From NCBI RefSeq assembly GCF_016584085.1, contig NZ_NRSJ01000013.1, forward strand, positions 1-64,000: DNA of 64,000 nt, written 5' to 3'. The DNA is from Halochromatium glycolicum (GTDB taxonomy: Bacteria; Pseudomonadota; Gammaproteobacteria; Chromatiales; Chromatiaceae). Position 1 is the stretch's first letter. The number at the start of each line of letters is the position of its first letter. The translations under genes and the position numbers were made by a program. Shown here piece by piece: positions 62,481 to 64,000 of the stretch. The notes beneath the pieces were generated by a model, which searched no databases, was not told where the DNA came from, and saw only the letters and a list, made by a program, of their open reading frames with translations.

Positions 62481-64000
62481 GTGAGGTCAGAGCCATCCGA
62501 GCTTCCAAAGCACCCAAGGCTGATTCGGGTAACGCCCGATCGGACCGGTTAGCGGACTTCCGCGATCGGCATGCGGGCGAGACCATCCTGGTCTGCGGCT
62601 GCGGCGCGTCCCTGAGCGCGCTGGAGCGCCCTGAGGACTTCATCACCATCGGCGTCAATGACGTCGGTCGCAAGTTCGATCCCACCTATCTGGTGGTGCT
62701 CAACCCGCGCCGCCAGTTCAAGGACGACCGCTTCCGCTATATCGAGCGCAGCCGGGCGCAGGTGCTCTTCACCCAGCTCGATCTCGGCATCCGCCACCCG
62801 CATGTCGTGCGCTTCAGGCTGGGCCGTCGCGGCGGGACGGATTTCTCCGATCCCAACGTGCTGCACTACACGCGCAATTCGCCCTATCTCGCCTTCTGCC
62901 TGGCGATTCACATGGGAGCGAAGCGGATCGGCCTGATCGGTGTGGACTTCACCGACCATCATTTCTTCGGGCGCACTGGGCCGCATCCGCTCGGCTCCCA
63001 GCTCGCAACCATCGACCAGGAGTTTGGCGGTCTAGTCACCGCCTGTGCCGACCTGGGCGTCGAGGTCTATAACCTGGGCGAGCACAGCCGTCTGACGTCT
63101 ATTCCCAAGCTGTCGCTGGCCGAATTCAGCGCGGACCGGGTCGCAGTAGGACCAGGCTCGGAGGGACAGACCTCCAAGGCGCCGCGCCTCTTCATCGTGC
63201 ACTATCAGTTCCTGTCCTGCGGGGACGTGATTACTCAGGGACTTGCCGACGCCGCGCGCGCGCTGGATATCGAACACCGGACCGCGTCCTGCGACGATCC
63301 GCGGCTGCCGGTCCTGGTCGAGCGCTTTGCGCCGGATCTCCTGCTGGTGATCCACGGACGCACCTTTCGACAGCGCTGGGGGAGGCGCTTCGCGGGCTAT
63401 CGGTCGGCCGTCTGGCTGGTGGACGAGCCCTACGAGGTCGACGACACGGTCCGAACGTCGCTTCTCTTCGACAGCGTCTTCCTCAACGATCCATCCACCC
63501 TGTCGCGGCACGAGAACGCCCACTATCTGCCGCTGGCCTACAACCCTCGCGTGCATCAGCCGGAGTCGGGTCCGAAGCACTACGAGGTCGGTTTCATTGG
63601 CGGCTACAACGCCCGACGCGAGCGTTTCCTCTCGGCGTTGGCCGAAAAGGGGCTCCTCTCCTATGTCGTCGGCGGACCCTGGAAGTCGGCCGTGCTGCGC
63701 GGCCTCTGCCTGTCGGGCAATGTCCCGCCGGCCGAGACCAGACGTCTCTATCAGCGCACGCGGATCGTCGTCAATCTGTTTCGCGAGCAGCACCATTACA
63801 ACCGGGAGCGAATCGCGCCTCATTCGCTGAATCCGCGCGTCTACGAGGCGCTCGCCTGTGGCGCCCTGGTGGTGTCGGAGGAGCGTCCGGAGCTGCTGGA
63901 GCGCTTCCCGGAGCTACCGCGTTTCACCGATCCGCAGCAGCTGGTCTCGGTCACGGCAGCGCTGCTGCGGGACCGGGAGCGGTGCGAGGAGCTTCTGAAA
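62481..64000 (+). CDS. CgeB-like glycosyltransferase with DUF115-like N-terminus, partial, no clear start
   Basis: The readable frame runs from about 62459 (same frame as, and just after, the preceding TGA) to the window end. It has an N-terminal DUF115-like nucleotide-sugar-type domain (ETILVCGCGASLSALERPED, HYTRNSPYLAFCLAIHMGAK) and a CgeB/GT1-type domain (YEVGFIGGYNARRERFL, NPRVYEALACGALVVSEERP). No ATG, GTG or TTG lies in that frame before residues already inside the first domain. A GTG at 62481 in another frame gives a plausible N-terminus (SEPSELPKHPRLIRVTPDRTG) and then hits TAG at 62550. This suggests a one-base shift near 62545. Surface or fibre glycosylation is a guess. Confidence 0.6.

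Overview
The window is GC-rich with tightly packed genes. Its core genes point to a gammaproteobacterium, most likely of the Chromatiales (purple sulfur bacteria). The reasons are the order aroA-cmk-rpsA-ihfB, the gammaproteobacterial families DUF1841, SohB and TIGR04211-type SH3 protein, an HvfABC cassette, and REP-like palindromes. The taxonomic call is inference, because no rRNA or photosynthesis gene lies in the window.

Bases 1-30,100 are mostly chromosomal core. They hold aroA-cmk-rpsA-ihfB (forward), glgC (reverse), gpmI-thyA-sohB and a secreted LysM protein (forward), and an SH3 membrane protein with argF and argD (reverse). A secreted retropepsin-like protease follows. Next comes a three-gene hvfA-hvfB-hvfC cassette for a cysteine-rich, MNIO-modified RiPP. 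Then come DUF1841, nth, an orphan V-type ATPase D subunit, and queF coupled to an FGGY sugar kinase. Two large secreted phosphoesterases (a 5'-nucleotidase/beta-helix protein and an ExeM/NucH-type nuclease) both carry dockerin-like EF-hand pairs. A HugZ-like heme/flavin-fold protein closes this half. The intergenic regions carry dispersed palindromic repeats: a 115-bp element with 17-bp termini, two 83-bp copies of one repeat, and a REP with 22-bp arms.

Bases 30,100-62,460 form one almost uninterrupted forward-strand cluster encoding an extracellular-type contractile injection system (eCIS, phage-tail-like). In order it encodes a small winged-helix-like protein, a DUF4255 terminator/cap protein, a repeat-bearing accessory protein, sheath 1, tube 1, a giant second sheath with fibronectin-like inserts, tube 2, a LysM adaptor and a 58-aa conserved protein. 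A separate hub and spike follow, then a C-terminally membrane-anchored protein, gp25, baseplate J, a tail-protein-I homologue with a long N-terminal extension, and two fibre proteins. After a 460-bp gap come a probable tape-measure-position protein, the AAA+ ATPase, a 1,643-aa DUF4157 protein whose C-terminus looks like an HNH-type toxin, and a small acidic protein. Just upstream of the cluster, two identical TGGGTC-N6-GACCCA palindromes flank a 21-bp tandem repeat and look like operators.

The window ends inside a CgeB-like glycosyltransferase gene that has no in-frame start codon after the preceding stop, which suggests a frameshift. No CRISPR array, complete tRNA, rRNA or transposase gene was seen.
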